From: Desulfotignum sp.
Lineage (GTDB): Bacteria > Desulfobacterota > Desulfobacteria > Desulfobacterales > Desulfobacteraceae
Assembly (NCBI GenBank): GCA_011389555.1
Contig: JAABUD010000289.1
Span: 1 to 64,000 of the forward strand
Reading direction: 5' to 3'
Length of the DNA stretch: 64,000 nt
The notes under the pieces were generated by a model. The model did no database searches, was not told the origin of the DNA, and was given only the letters and a program-made list of their open reading frames with translations. Shown here in pieces: positions 1-7,456 of the stretch. Each line of letters begins with the position of its first letter. Position 1 is the first letter of the stretch. The position numbers and the translations under genes were made by a program.

Positions 1-287
1 CTGGGAACTGTTGATTTATCTTCTTTTTCAACGTCATAACTGTCTGCAGTCACATCAAAGTCCACCCGATAATCCAGATTCAACGACGCTGCCTTGCCCC
101 TGGCATAGTTAAGATCGGTCATGACCTGCCGGGCCGCGGAATGAAGCCGGAAGGTGGGCAGGTTGGCAAGGATGTTGGGAACGGCGATGCCCGCCAGGAT
201 ACCGATCAAAGCGACAACGACCATCAATTCGACCAGTGTAAAACCGTCGTTTTGAAAATCGCGGGATGTAATTCTTTTTTTAAGCAT
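1..287 (-). CDS. Type IV pilin-like pseudopilin (GspH/FimT type), 3' end cut by window edge
   Basis: Only the first 95 codons lie in the window; the gene runs off the left edge. After a short basic leader (MLKKRITSRDFQNDG) comes the prepilin peptidase and methylation site GFTLVELMVVVALIGILAG, with the conserved Glu at +5 and the hydrophobic helix that packs the pilus core. The following part (HSAARQVMTDLNYARGKAAS) is typical of GspH/FimT minor pseudopilins, which help prime assembly of a type IV pilus or type II secretion pseudopilus in the inner membrane. A good sigma-54 promoter sits upstream, as is usual for PilR-controlled pilin genes. Which machine it serves cannot be told from this fragment. 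Confidence 0.85.
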   Translation of the reverse strand, partial: MLKKRITSRDFQNDGFTLVELMVVVALIGILAGIAVPNILANLPTFRLHSAARQVMTDLNYARGKAASLNLDYRVDFDVTADSYDVEKEDKSTVP

Positions 288-369
288 ACTACAATTACCT
301 TATCTGAAACGGTAAATTTTTGCATTTGCTTTTGGCCGTACGATCATCATGTACCATATTTATAAAATA

Positions 370-385
370 AGCAATAAAAATGCCA
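370..385 (-). promoter_or_regulatory. Sigma-54 (RpoN) -24/-12 promoter of the pseudopilin gene
   Basis: Read on the minus strand the site is TGGCATTTTTATTGCT, with GG and GC exactly 12 bases apart, matching the consensus TGGCAC-N5-TTGCW. It points at the pseudopilin start about 80 bases downstream. Sigma-54 control of pilins through PilS/PilR is well established; the activator is not in this window. Confidence 0.7.
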
Positions 386-595
386 GGCCAACATTTATTC
401 CCATATATGGCACGCTGTCAGAAAATGGTGGAGTATCCTCTGTGCCCAATAACAATTTATGTCATGTTTTTCAACAAATTTTGAAACTTTGGACAAAATC
501 GGGTTCTACTGTGCAACCCCATAACAAAATCTCACCGTGCTGACGCATGAATATTTATAATTCAGTGATATCAATGGTGAAGCCCAGGCTGAAAA

Positions 596-742
596 TTATT
601 TCATGTTCCGGCCCTGGGAGAACAAATTATTAATTTTACCAAAACTGGTATTATTAATAATTTGGACCCCTCTGCCCTGGATCATCTTGGTTGTCTGGGC
701 AATCTTTTCCTGGGTCCATCCAAGGCGGCTCAGCCGGTCGCC
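596..742 (-). pseudogene. Remnant of a helix-turn-helix (ParB-like) protein
   Basis: The last 48 codons of this open frame read like a DNA-binding helix-turn-helix: RLGWTQEKIAQTT, then QIINNTSFGKINNL. This layout (WTQEKIA.....S..RV.QIV.N..F) is seen in ParB/KorB-like HTH proteins of Desulfobacterota. The frame upstream (to 892) does not continue the domain, and it contains the cspA promoter on the other strand, so it is unlikely to be coding. The frame stops after ..GRNMK, so the protein is broken at both ends. I read it as a decayed fragment; the family name is from memory and uncertain. Confidence 0.4.
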
Positions 743-798
743 ATGGCTGGTGTTGCATTGGGCTGACAAGGGTATCCGATTATTTTGACAAACAACGC

Positions 799-826
799 TT
801 GACTTTTGCTGACAGCCAACTATAAT
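799..826 (+). promoter_or_regulatory. Sigma-70 promoter of the cold-shock gene
   Basis: TTGACT at 799-804 and a perfect TATAAT at 821-826, separated by 16 bases. Transcription would begin near 833 and leave an untranslated leader of about 115 bases before the ATG at 950. A long leader is typical of cold-shock genes, whose mRNA leader acts in temperature response. Confidence 0.75.
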
Positions 827-949
827 CGGGCAATCAGCTTGAAAATGCTGACGGATTGTTTTCGCTGGTAGAGTGTATTTCTGATTCCACATGGGAGGAC
901 ACCCAAAGCAAACAGATTTTTTTATTTTTTATTACAGGAGAGCGCCGAC

Positions 950-1153
950 ATGGCAAATGGTACAGTAAAATGGTTTAACGACTCAAAAGGGTTTGGTTTC
1001 ATCGAAGTTGAAGGTGGTGGAAAAGATGTATTTGTTCACCATTCCGGCATTAATTCCAGCGGTTTCAAGTCCCTCAATGAAGGGGACCGGGTGTCATTCG
1101 ACATCGAAGAAGGTCAGAAAGGGCCTTCTGCCAAGAATGTGACGGTGCTCTAA
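950..1153 (+). CDS. cspA: CspA-family cold shock protein
   Basis: A 67-residue single OB-fold protein of the usual CspA length. RNP1 (KGFGFIEV) and RNP2 (VFVHHSGI) are intact, so it should bind single-stranded RNA and DNA and act as an RNA chaperone in the cytoplasm. The start ATG is preceded by CAGGAG with good spacing. It is monocistronic, with a consensus sigma-70 promoter far upstream (long leader) and a strong hairpin terminator shared with the convergent rsmG. Paralogues are common, so the exact csp letter is not decidable. Confidence 0.95.
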   Translation: MANGTVKWFNDSKGFGFIEVEGGGKDVFVHHSGINSSGFKSLNEGDRVSFDIEEGQKGPSAKNVTVL

Positions 1154-1197
1154 AATATACCCTTTGGTGTTATTTCAGACATACCTGACAGACTGAT

Positions 1198-1236
1198 AAA
1201 AAGTTCCTGGATTGTAACGATTCAGGAACTTTTTTG
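1198..1236 (+). terminator. Bidirectional intrinsic terminator between cspA and rsmG
   Basis: Arms AAGTTCCTG (1201-1209) and CAGGAACTT (1223-1231) are perfectly complementary around a 13-base loop. They are followed by a T-run on the plus strand and preceded by A's that give a T-run on the minus strand. The hairpin can therefore end both cspA and the convergent rsmG, whose stop codon lies inside it. Confidence 0.85.
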
Positions 1237-1917
1237 TTTGGACGTCAACCGAACCAGCGATCGCGTTTCTTTGCCATCCGGCAGATCATAGTCATCCCAT
1301 TGAATACAAAATTTTTTTTTAAGGTCCCTGGTGATCTCCTCTCTGGCACCCGGGCTTTTCAACGCATACAGAATACCGTTTGGTGCCAGCAGAGGGCCGG
1401 CCAGACCGGCCAGTCGATCGAGATCGGCCAGTCCCCGGGCCAGGATACCGTTGAACCGCCCGACAAACCCCGGGTCTTTGTGTAAATCGTCCACCCGTCC
1501 ATGGATCGCCTCTATTCCATCGATTTTCAGCATTCGGATCACATGCTTGAGAAAATGGATTTTTTTCCGGGATGCATCCACCAGCACCATCCGGATGCCC
1601 GGATTGAGCAGTTTCACCGGCAACCCCGGAAACCCGCCGCCGGTGCCCATGTCCATCATTTGTCCGGTCGTGACATGGATAAACGGCTGAATGGCCACGG
1701 CATCCAGAAAATGCTTGTGTGCCAGAAGGGCCGGCCCTTTGATGGCGGTCAGGTTGACATGCCGGTTCCATTTTTCCAGGTGGATCGCATGACACGCCAT
1801 CTGTTCCACCTGAACACGGGTGAGGTCAAGCCCCATTTGACGGCTTCCCCGGCCCAGGGTGTCGCAAAACAGATCCATCCAGTTATCGTCGGACACCGCC
1901 GTCATCCTGGGTTTCAA
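1222..1917 (-). CDS. rsmG: 16S rRNA (guanine-527-N7)-methyltransferase RsmG
   Basis: A 231-residue class I SAM methyltransferase, a little longer than the ~210 typical of RsmG. It uses SAM to methylate N7 of G527 in 16S rRNA. Visible marks are the substrate-side motif WNRHVNLTAI (about 50-60), the SAM-binding loop MDMGTGGGFPGLPVKL (about 90-105) and the following acidic strand MVLVDAS. The start overlaps the stop of the upstream TPR-SPOR gene by 4 bases (ATGA), so the two are probably translated together. rsmG often sits beside mnmG or parA; here it does not. Confidence 0.95.
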   Translation of the reverse strand: MKPRMTAVSDDNWMDLFCDTLGRGSRQMGLDLTRVQVEQMACHAIHLEKWNRHVNLTAIKGPALLAHKHFLDAVAIQPFIHVTTGQMMDMGTGGGFPGLPVKLLNPGIRMVLVDASRKKIHFLKHVIRMLKIDGIEAIHGRVDDLHKDPGFVGRFNGILARGLADLDRLAGLAGPLLAPNGILYALKSPGAREEITRDLKKKFCIQWDDYDLPDGKETRSLVRLTSKQKSS

Positions 1918-2975
1918 AACCGGTCCCAGGGCCTCACATAGGCTTTCATGCCGGTTTTTTCGACAAATTGTGCCATGGCCTGGTCTGCTGTTTTTCGGTC
2001 GGCAAAGGAGCCGATCCTCACCAGATACCAGGTCACGTTGTTGGAACGGGTCAAGACAAGAATCCGGGCATCATACCCAAGCGCCTGCAGTTCGCTCAAT
2101 TGGGCCCGGGCATTTTTTTGGACCTGGTACGCCCCGGTCTGGATTTCATATTCAGGATCCACGGTGCTGTTTTCAGATGGTTTTTCTTCCAATGCCGCAG
2201 GGGTTGATTCGGACACGTCCGGGTCTGCTGCCGGTTCGTCCGGAGGGGTGGTTTCAGTTGGTTCGTCCGGAGGGGTGGTTTCAGTCGGTTCGTCCGGAGG
2301 GGTGGTTTCTGTCGGTTCCGGCGTATCGGTTTCCACCGTCTCCCGGGCTTCCGGGGCCGGGCCCAGTTTTTCCAGCTGCGCGTTGGCATACTCTTTTTCA
2401 GGATCCACTTCCACGGCTTTTTCATAGGCGGTCCGGGCCGCCTCGACATCCCCGAGTTCCAGATACAGGTCCCCTTTCAGGCAATGGGCCAGATAAAAAT
2501 CCGGCACCAGCGTCAGGGTCTGAGCAATATCATCCAGGCTTTTGTCATATTCCTTGAGTTCAGCCCAGCAGATGGCCCGGTTGAAATACGCGTAATGGCT
2601 GTCCGGAGAAAGATCGATCTCCCGGTCATAATTGGCAATGGCTTTCTCGTATTCCCCCTTGTAATACCAGGCCACGCCCAGATTGCTGTGCAGCCCTTTC
2701 AATTCCGGCATCATCTGTCTGGTCTTTTCAAAATCATGAATCGCAAAATCATACTGTGACTGTTTCATAAAAGCCACGCCCCGGTTTTTATAGGCATCCG
2801 GGTTGTCGGGGTCCAGTTCGATCAACTCGGTAAACACATCGATGGCGGCTTCGTATCGCTGCTGCTTTAAATGTTCGACTCCTGTTTCAAACAATTGTTT
2901 TTCCTGGGATGCAACCACGGTTGCACTCAGGAAACAGACAAACAAACAAACCGGTATAATGCTGTATCGTATCAT
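1914..2975 (-). CDS. Exported TPR protein with C-terminal SPOR domain
   Basis: The preferred start is the ATG at 2975, which has GGAG six bases upstream and gives a clean signal peptide (MIRYSIIPVCLFVCFLSATVVAS); a longer frame begins at 3002. About 353 residues. Five or so TPR repeats fill residues ~25-200 (for example YEAAIDVFTELIELDPDNPDAY). A Pro/Thr/Glu linker made of three identical 9-residue units follows. The C-terminal ~75 residues are a SPOR domain (YEIQTGAYQVQKNARAQLSEL...WYLVRIGSFADRKTADQ), which binds denuded septal peptidoglycan. A periplasmic scaffold near the cell wall is the likely role. It is followed at once by rsmG. Confidence 0.85.
   Translation of the reverse strand: MIRYSIIPVCLFVCFLSATVVASQEKQLFETGVEHLKQQRYEAAIDVFTELIELDPDNPDAYKNRGVAFMKQSQYDFAIHDFEKTRQMMPELKGLHSNLGVAWYYKGEYEKAIANYDREIDLSPDSHYAYFNRAICWAELKEYDKSLDDIAQTLTLVPDFYLAHCLKGDLYLELGDVEAARTAYEKAVEVDPEKEYANAQLEKLGPAPEARETVETDTPEPTETTPPDEPTETTPPDEPTETTPPDEPAADPDVSESTPAALEEKPSENSTVDPEYEIQTGAYQVQKNARAQLSELQALGYDARILVLTRSNNVTWYLVRIGSFADRKTADQAMAQFVEKTGMKAYVRPWDRF
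2233..2313 (-). repeat. Three tandem 27-bp repeats coding the linker of the TPR-SPOR protein
   Basis: Units at 2233-2259, 2260-2286 and 2287-2313 are almost identical and encode the 9-residue unit PTETTPPDE in the linker before the SPOR domain. Near-identity at DNA level points to recent slippage, so copy number may vary between strains. Confidence 0.85.
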
Positions 2976-3007
2976 GATTCTCCATACATTCTCAGGATTC
3001 ACTATTG

Positions 3008-3037
3008 ATAATGCATCCTAAAAAAAATTGTTGTCAA
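3008..3037 (-). promoter_or_regulatory. Putative sigma-70 promoter of the TPR-SPOR/rsmG operon
   Basis: On the minus strand a perfect TTGACA (3032-3037) is followed after 18 bases by CATTAT (3008-3013). The start codon at 2975 would lie roughly 25 bases after the transcription start. The spacer is one base long and the -10 is imperfect, so the call is moderate. Confidence 0.5.
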
Positions 3038-3095
3038 ACACAAGACAAATCCCGTTTTCACCTTGTTTTGTCCGGACCGGGGTCGGTCTCCGGAA

Positions 3096-4160
3096 TCAAT
3101 CCTGGTGGGTGTCAACGATTTCTCTGATTTCCGGCTCCAGGGACAGAAACACCTCCACCAGATCGGGATCGAAAAACAAGCCGCTGCCTTTTTTGATTTC
3201 CGCCAAAGCAGTATCCACGGGCCACGGGTCTTTGTAGGGCCGCCTGGAAATCAGGGCATCGAACACATCGCAGATACAGGTGATTCTGCCGACCAGGGGG
3301 ATTTCCTTGCCTTTGAGATGCTGATGATATCCGGTTCCGTCCCATTTTTCATGATGGGTCATGGCAATGATCCGGGCCACCTCCAGCAGTTGAGAGGTTC
3401 CGCCGGACAATAATTTTTCACCGATGCGGGTATGGGACCGCATGGATTCCCATTCCCCGGTGTCCAGTTTTCCGGGTTTGAGCAGGATGTTGTCGGAAAT
3501 ACCGATCTTTCCCACATCATGCATGGTGGATGCCAGGTCCAGCCGGTCATACTCTTCCCGGGAAAGGCCCAGGGCCTTGCCCATGAGTCGGCAGTATTTG
3601 CTCATGCGGTTGATATGGGTGCCCGTGTCCTGGTCCCGGTATTCCGCGGCCTTGCCCAGGCGGTTGATCACCTCGATCTGGGCTTTCCGCAGTTCTTTGG
3701 TGCGCTCCCGGACCATCTCTTCCAGGATGGCGTTCTGATTTTTCAACGCTTCCCCGGCCAGCTTCAGGGTCAGATGGGTTTTGACCCGGGCTTTGACCTC
3801 GGTGATATCGAACGGTTTGGTGATGTAATCCACGGCACCGACATCGAACCCCTTGGTTTTATGGGTCAGATCATCCATGGCCGTGATAAAGATGATGGGA
3901 ATGTCCCGGGTTCGGGGATCGGCTTTGAGCCGGTGGCATACGTCAAATCCATCCGTGCCGGGCATGACGATGTCCAGCAGAATCAAATCCGGCAGGTTTT
4001 GTTTTGCAAACCGGACCGCTTCTTCGCCATTGAGGCTGACCCCCAGCTTATACATCTCTTTCAAAGCATTCACCAGTACATCCACGTTGGATTTGGTATC
4101 ATCCACCAGCAGAATCATACAATCGTCGATCGTTTTCATGAATCGCTCTTCCCTGCTCAT
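3096..4160 (-). CDS. Response regulator with HD-GYP output (c-di-GMP phosphodiesterase type)
   Basis: About 354 residues. The N-terminal receiver (~10-125) has the phospho-acceptor in LILLDIVMPG and the conserved Lys in YITKPF. A short coiled-coil leads to an HD-GYP domain (~165-350) with HDVGKIG, HTRIG, HHEKWDGTGY and the downstream DVFDAL. All metal ligands and the GYP-type motif look intact, so it probably hydrolyses cyclic di-GMP when the receiver is phosphorylated, as RpfG does. It overlaps the upstream hybrid kinase by 4 bases (ATGA). An internal Met at 4139 is a possible alternative start. It is the last gene of the signalling operon and the only one with an enzymatic output. Confidence 0.93.
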   Translation of the reverse strand: MSREERFMKTIDDCMILLVDDTKSNVDVLVNALKEMYKLGVSLNGEEAVRFAKQNLPDLILLDIVMPGTDGFDVCHRLKADPRTRDIPIIFITAMDDLTHKTKGFDVGAVDYITKPFDITEVKARVKTHLTLKLAGEALKNQNAILEEMVRERTKELRKAQIEVINRLGKAAEYRDQDTGTHINRMSKYCRLMGKALGLSREEYDRLDLASTMHDVGKIGISDNILLKPGKLDTGEWESMRSHTRIGEKLLSGGTSQLLEVARIIAMTHHEKWDGTGYHQHLKGKEIPLVGRITCICDVFDALISRRPYKDPWPVDTALAEIKKGSGLFFDPDLVEVFLSLEPEIREIVDTHQD

Positions 4161-7042
4161 TTCCAGCCACCTGTTTTTTCCATGAGACGTGCCATATATT
4201 TTTTCGCATCCTCAAACTGATAGTTTTTAACCGCCGCTGTCAAATGTGTCATCTCTTTTTTCCATGTGCCTTGAACATGGGGCGCGATTTTTTGAACCAG
4301 GGTTTCAGAAACAACCGGATCACATTGTTCAAGGCTGGCCATCAAGGACCGGGCCAGGTCTTTGATTTCACCCACCGAAACATCGGTGGACAAACAAGAC
4401 GTATCGGTTTTTTCCTCTTTTTTAAAGGCGTTGATCTGTGCACAAAATTGTTTGGCAGACCGGCACACGGTTTCATAGGCCGACTGGACCGTCACCAGCA
4501 GGGACTGAGCATCCCGGCCGTTTTTTTGCCGGCAGGCCTGCTCCAGTGCTTTCACGGACTCAAACAGGGCCATGGCAGACACATTGCCGGACGCTCCTTT
4601 GAGCGAATGGCTCAAATCCGATGCGGCCTTGAAATCGGATCGGTCGATCAACGCGTTCATTTCCTGCTGAAACCCGGCGTAGGTGTGACAGAAATCAGAC
4701 AAAATCTCCGCGTAAACCGGGGCTGCCCCCCCCAGCCGTTCCAGGCCGTCCTCGATATCCAGGCCCGGCAGGGTTTTTGGATCCGTCTCTGGCGGGGAGG
4801 ATGATTGCCGGACGCGCGGAACCGATTCAGGAACCGACAGGTGATGACCCGGACCGAGCTGATTTTTCAATGCCGTGAACAGGACATTTCTGCGGATGGG
4901 TTTGAGAATGTAATCATTGATCCCTGCTTCCAGACAGGCTTTCCAGTTGTCTGCCTTGGCATGGGCGCTCATGGCGATGATGGGCAGCCGGGTTTCGGAA
5001 AACTGCTGCCGGATGATGCGGGACGCTTCAATCCCGTCCAGATGCGGCATCTGTATGTCGATCAGCACGGCGGCATAATCGGTTTTCCGCACCTTTTCGA
5101 TGGCCTCGATACCATTTCGGGCGACATCCACTGTCACACCCGCCATCCGGAGCATCTCAGAACCGATTTTCAGATTGATGGCATTGTCCTCCACCAGAAG
5201 AATCCGGGTATCTGAAAAGGAGGGGTCGGCGTTTTCCGCTGTCAAAGGGGCCGGCCGGGTCACGCCGGCATGACTGAATGTGCGTTGCACCACCTCTTTC
5301 AACATCGATTGTTTCACCGGCTTGGTCATGGATTGGATGACCCCAAAATCCCTGGATCTGTGCAAATCGTCATTTTTCCCCATCCGGGTCAGGGCGATGG
5401 ACAGATCAACAGATCCGACCATGGTTTTCAGACGTTTGAAAAGCGCAGGATCCCCGATATCGGTCAAACCCATATCCATCAACACCAGATGAAAGGACGC
5501 GGAACCGCGGGGTTCAAAAAACAGATCCACAGCCCGGGAAGCCGTTCCGCAGGCCGTGACGTGAAATCCCCATGATTCAAGCAGTTGAACCAGGGCCTGA
5601 CGGCCGGACCGGTTTTTCATGGCAACCAGGGCCGGATACGATTTTCCCTTTGCAGGTATCTGTGTCCGGTCTTTCCGGGAACGCTTGTCATGTTTCAACG
5701 GGACGGTAAAGTAAAAAGTGCTGCCCTGCCCCGGATGACTGTCCACGCCGATGGTACCGTTCATCATTTCAACGATCTGGCGGCAGATGGCCAGACCCAG
5801 GCCGGTCCCCCCATATTCCCGGGTCTTTGCATTCTTGACCTGGGTAAAGGATTCGAACAGATGATCAAAATGTTCCGGCGCAATCCCGATCCCCGTGTCC
5901 GTCACCCGGAAACCCAGTTCAATCACGTCAGCTTCACGACGGACCGGTTCCACCCGGATGATGATTTCTCCCTGCCGGGTGAATTTCAACGCATTGGACG
6001 TCAGGTTGATGAGCACCTGACGCAGCCGCATGGGGTCCGCGATCACCTGCCCGGGCACATCCGGATCGATATTTACAATCAGTTCCAGATTCTTCCGGGT
6101 GATCATTTCCAGAAAAATATCCGACACCTCTTCCACGACATCCCGGACATCAAAGGAAACTTCCTGGAATTCCAGTTTTCCGGCTTCGATTTTTGAAAAA
6201 TCGAGAATATCGTTGATCAGCCCCAGCAGAGAAAACGCGGAACTCCGGATGATTTCCAGGTATTCGGCCTGCTGCCGGGAAAGATCATCCGCCATGATCA
6301 GATCACAGGTACCCACAATCCCGTTCATGGGATTCCGGATCTCATGGCTGATGACCGCCAGAAATTCACTCTTGGCTTTGTTGGCTTTTTCCGCTTCTTT
6401 TCTGGCGGCTTCCACCTGTTTGATGGCACTGGACAGCCGGGCCGCGTTTTCTTCCTGGATTTTTTTGGCCAGATTCAGGGCCCGGGCTTTTTCCCTGAGC
6501 ATCTGCTGGGCTTTTCTCAACGCCTCTTCCGCTTCCATCTCCTTGGTCACAAGGGTGAGACATCCGGATGAGACATGAATCCGGTCTTGTTTGAATGCGG
6601 TGACCGTGGCCTGATCCTTCAGCCATGCGATGTCACCGTCGGCAAGCTGCACTTTGTATATGGCTTCCACCTGCCCTTTTTTTTCGCCCTGCTCCCGAAG
6701 CCCTTTTCGGGAACCTGGCAGCTCGGACTGATGCAGTCGCTGGGGATGGATCTGATGATGATTGTCATCCTGGTAGTCATAGACCCGCCGTTCCACAATC
6801 CGGTTTCTGAAAACATCTGCCAGTTCCGATGCCGGACACCCCATCAGAGCGCTGAACCGGTTGCCGGCAAACTCGTACCACATGGCATTTTCCTGCTCCT
6901 GCCAGGCGGACAGATAAGGGATGACCGGTGTCCGGGTCTGTTCAAAGGCAGTCAGCCGGCTGATATTTTCTTTGACATGTGTCTTCAGGGCATGGCTGTA
7001 GCTTCCATGCAGTATTTTTCCAGGATAATCCTTGTTTTCCAT
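4157..7042 (-). CDS. Hybrid sensor histidine kinase (PAS-HisKA-HATPase-REC-REC-HPt)
   Basis: 961 residues with no clear membrane segment, so probably a cytoplasmic sensor. Order: PAS-like sensor (~50-170), coiled-coil (~170-225), HisKA with phospho-acceptor His233 (ISHEIRNPMNG), HATPase (~340-455, N-box LINLTSNALKFT, G-box DTGIGI), a first receiver (~475-590) that lacks the acidic pair and is probably a pseudo-receiver, a second intact receiver (~615-735, LLVEDNAIN, LIDIQMPHLDG), and an HPt (~780-870, LSHSLKGASGN). A helical tail follows. This is the layout of a multistep phosphorelay kinase. The HPt could pass phosphate to the REC-HD-GYP protein encoded next, whose start overlaps this stop. 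Confidence 0.93.
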   Translation of the reverse strand: MENKDYPGKILHGSYSHALKTHVKENISRLTAFEQTRTPVIPYLSAWQEQENAMWYEFAGNRFSALMGCPASELADVFRNRIVERRVYDYQDDNHHQIHPQRLHQSELPGSRKGLREQGEKKGQVEAIYKVQLADGDIAWLKDQATVTAFKQDRIHVSSGCLTLVTKEMEAEEALRKAQQMLREKARALNLAKKIQEENAARLSSAIKQVEAARKEAEKANKAKSEFLAVISHEIRNPMNGIVGTCDLIMADDLSRQQAEYLEIIRSSAFSLLGLINDILDFSKIEAGKLEFQEVSFDVRDVVEEVSDIFLEMITRKNLELIVNIDPDVPGQVIADPMRLRQVLINLTSNALKFTRQGEIIIRVEPVRREADVIELGFRVTDTGIGIAPEHFDHLFESFTQVKNAKTREYGGTGLGLAICRQIVEMMNGTIGVDSHPGQGSTFYFTVPLKHDKRSRKDRTQIPAKGKSYPALVAMKNRSGRQALVQLLESWGFHVTACGTASRAVDLFFEPRGSASFHLVLMDMGLTDIGDPALFKRLKTMVGSVDLSIALTRMGKNDDLHRSRDFGVIQSMTKPVKQSMLKEVVQRTFSHAGVTRPAPLTAENADPSFSDTRILLVEDNAINLKIGSEMLRMAGVTVDVARNGIEAIEKVRKTDYAAVLIDIQMPHLDGIEASRIIRQQFSETRLPIIAMSAHAKADNWKACLEAGINDYILKPIRRNVLFTALKNQLGPGHHLSVPESVPRVRQSSSPPETDPKTLPGLDIEDGLERLGGAAPVYAEILSDFCHTYAGFQQEMNALIDRSDFKAASDLSHSLKGASGNVSAMALFESVKALEQACRQKNGRDAQSLLVTVQSAYETVCRSAKQFCAQINAFKKEEKTDTSCLSTDVSVGEIKDLARSLMASLEQCDPVVSETLVQKIAPHVQGTWKKEMTHLTAAVKNYQFEDAKKYMARLMEKTGGWK

Positions 7043-7090
7043 CAGTGTGTTATCTTTCTTTTTTCAGATCTCCCGGCCATGTATCTGGAT

Positions 7091-7456
7091 TCAGGCCCCT
7101 GCCAGATGGGCAGCAATCTTTTTTTTGATGTCACGGCTCTTGAACGGCTTGGTGATATAATCGGCACCACCGCATTTGAAACATTTTTTTTCATGATCCG
7201 GTTTATCCACGGCAGAAATAAAAATCACCGGAATATCGTTGGTTTCAGGATCGGACTTCAATTTTCGGCACACCTGGAACCCATCCATTTTCGGCATGAT
7301 GATATCAAGCAGGATCAGATCGGGATGGTGGGTTCTGGCAAACCGAATCGCATCCTTGCCGTTGAGGCTGACCCCGATCTTGTAATCCGCTTTCAAAACC
7401 TGGACCAGCACATCGATATTGGCCTTGGTGTCATCCACGATCAAAATGTTTTTCAT
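7091..7456 (-). CDS. Stand-alone receiver domain protein (CheY-like)
   Basis: 121 residues from the ATG at 7456, chosen because a purine-rich site (GGGGGAAGCGGAC) precedes it and the receiver fold starts right there (MKNILIVDDTKANIDVL). The Asp in LILLDIIMPKMDG and the Lys in YITKPF are present. There is no output domain. It overlaps the end of the upstream kinase gene by 26 bases. The sequence is very close in style to the receiver of the HD-GYP protein two genes on (YKIGVSLNGKDAIRFA versus YKLGVSLNGEEAVRFA), which suggests the two receivers arose by duplication. A phosphate shuttle or sink in the same relay is likely. Confidence 0.92.
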   Translation of the reverse strand: MKNILIVDDTKANIDVLVQVLKADYKIGVSLNGKDAIRFARTHHPDLILLDIIMPKMDGFQVCRKLKSDPETNDIPVIFISAVDKPDHEKKCFKCGGADYITKPFKSRDIKKKIAAHLAGA

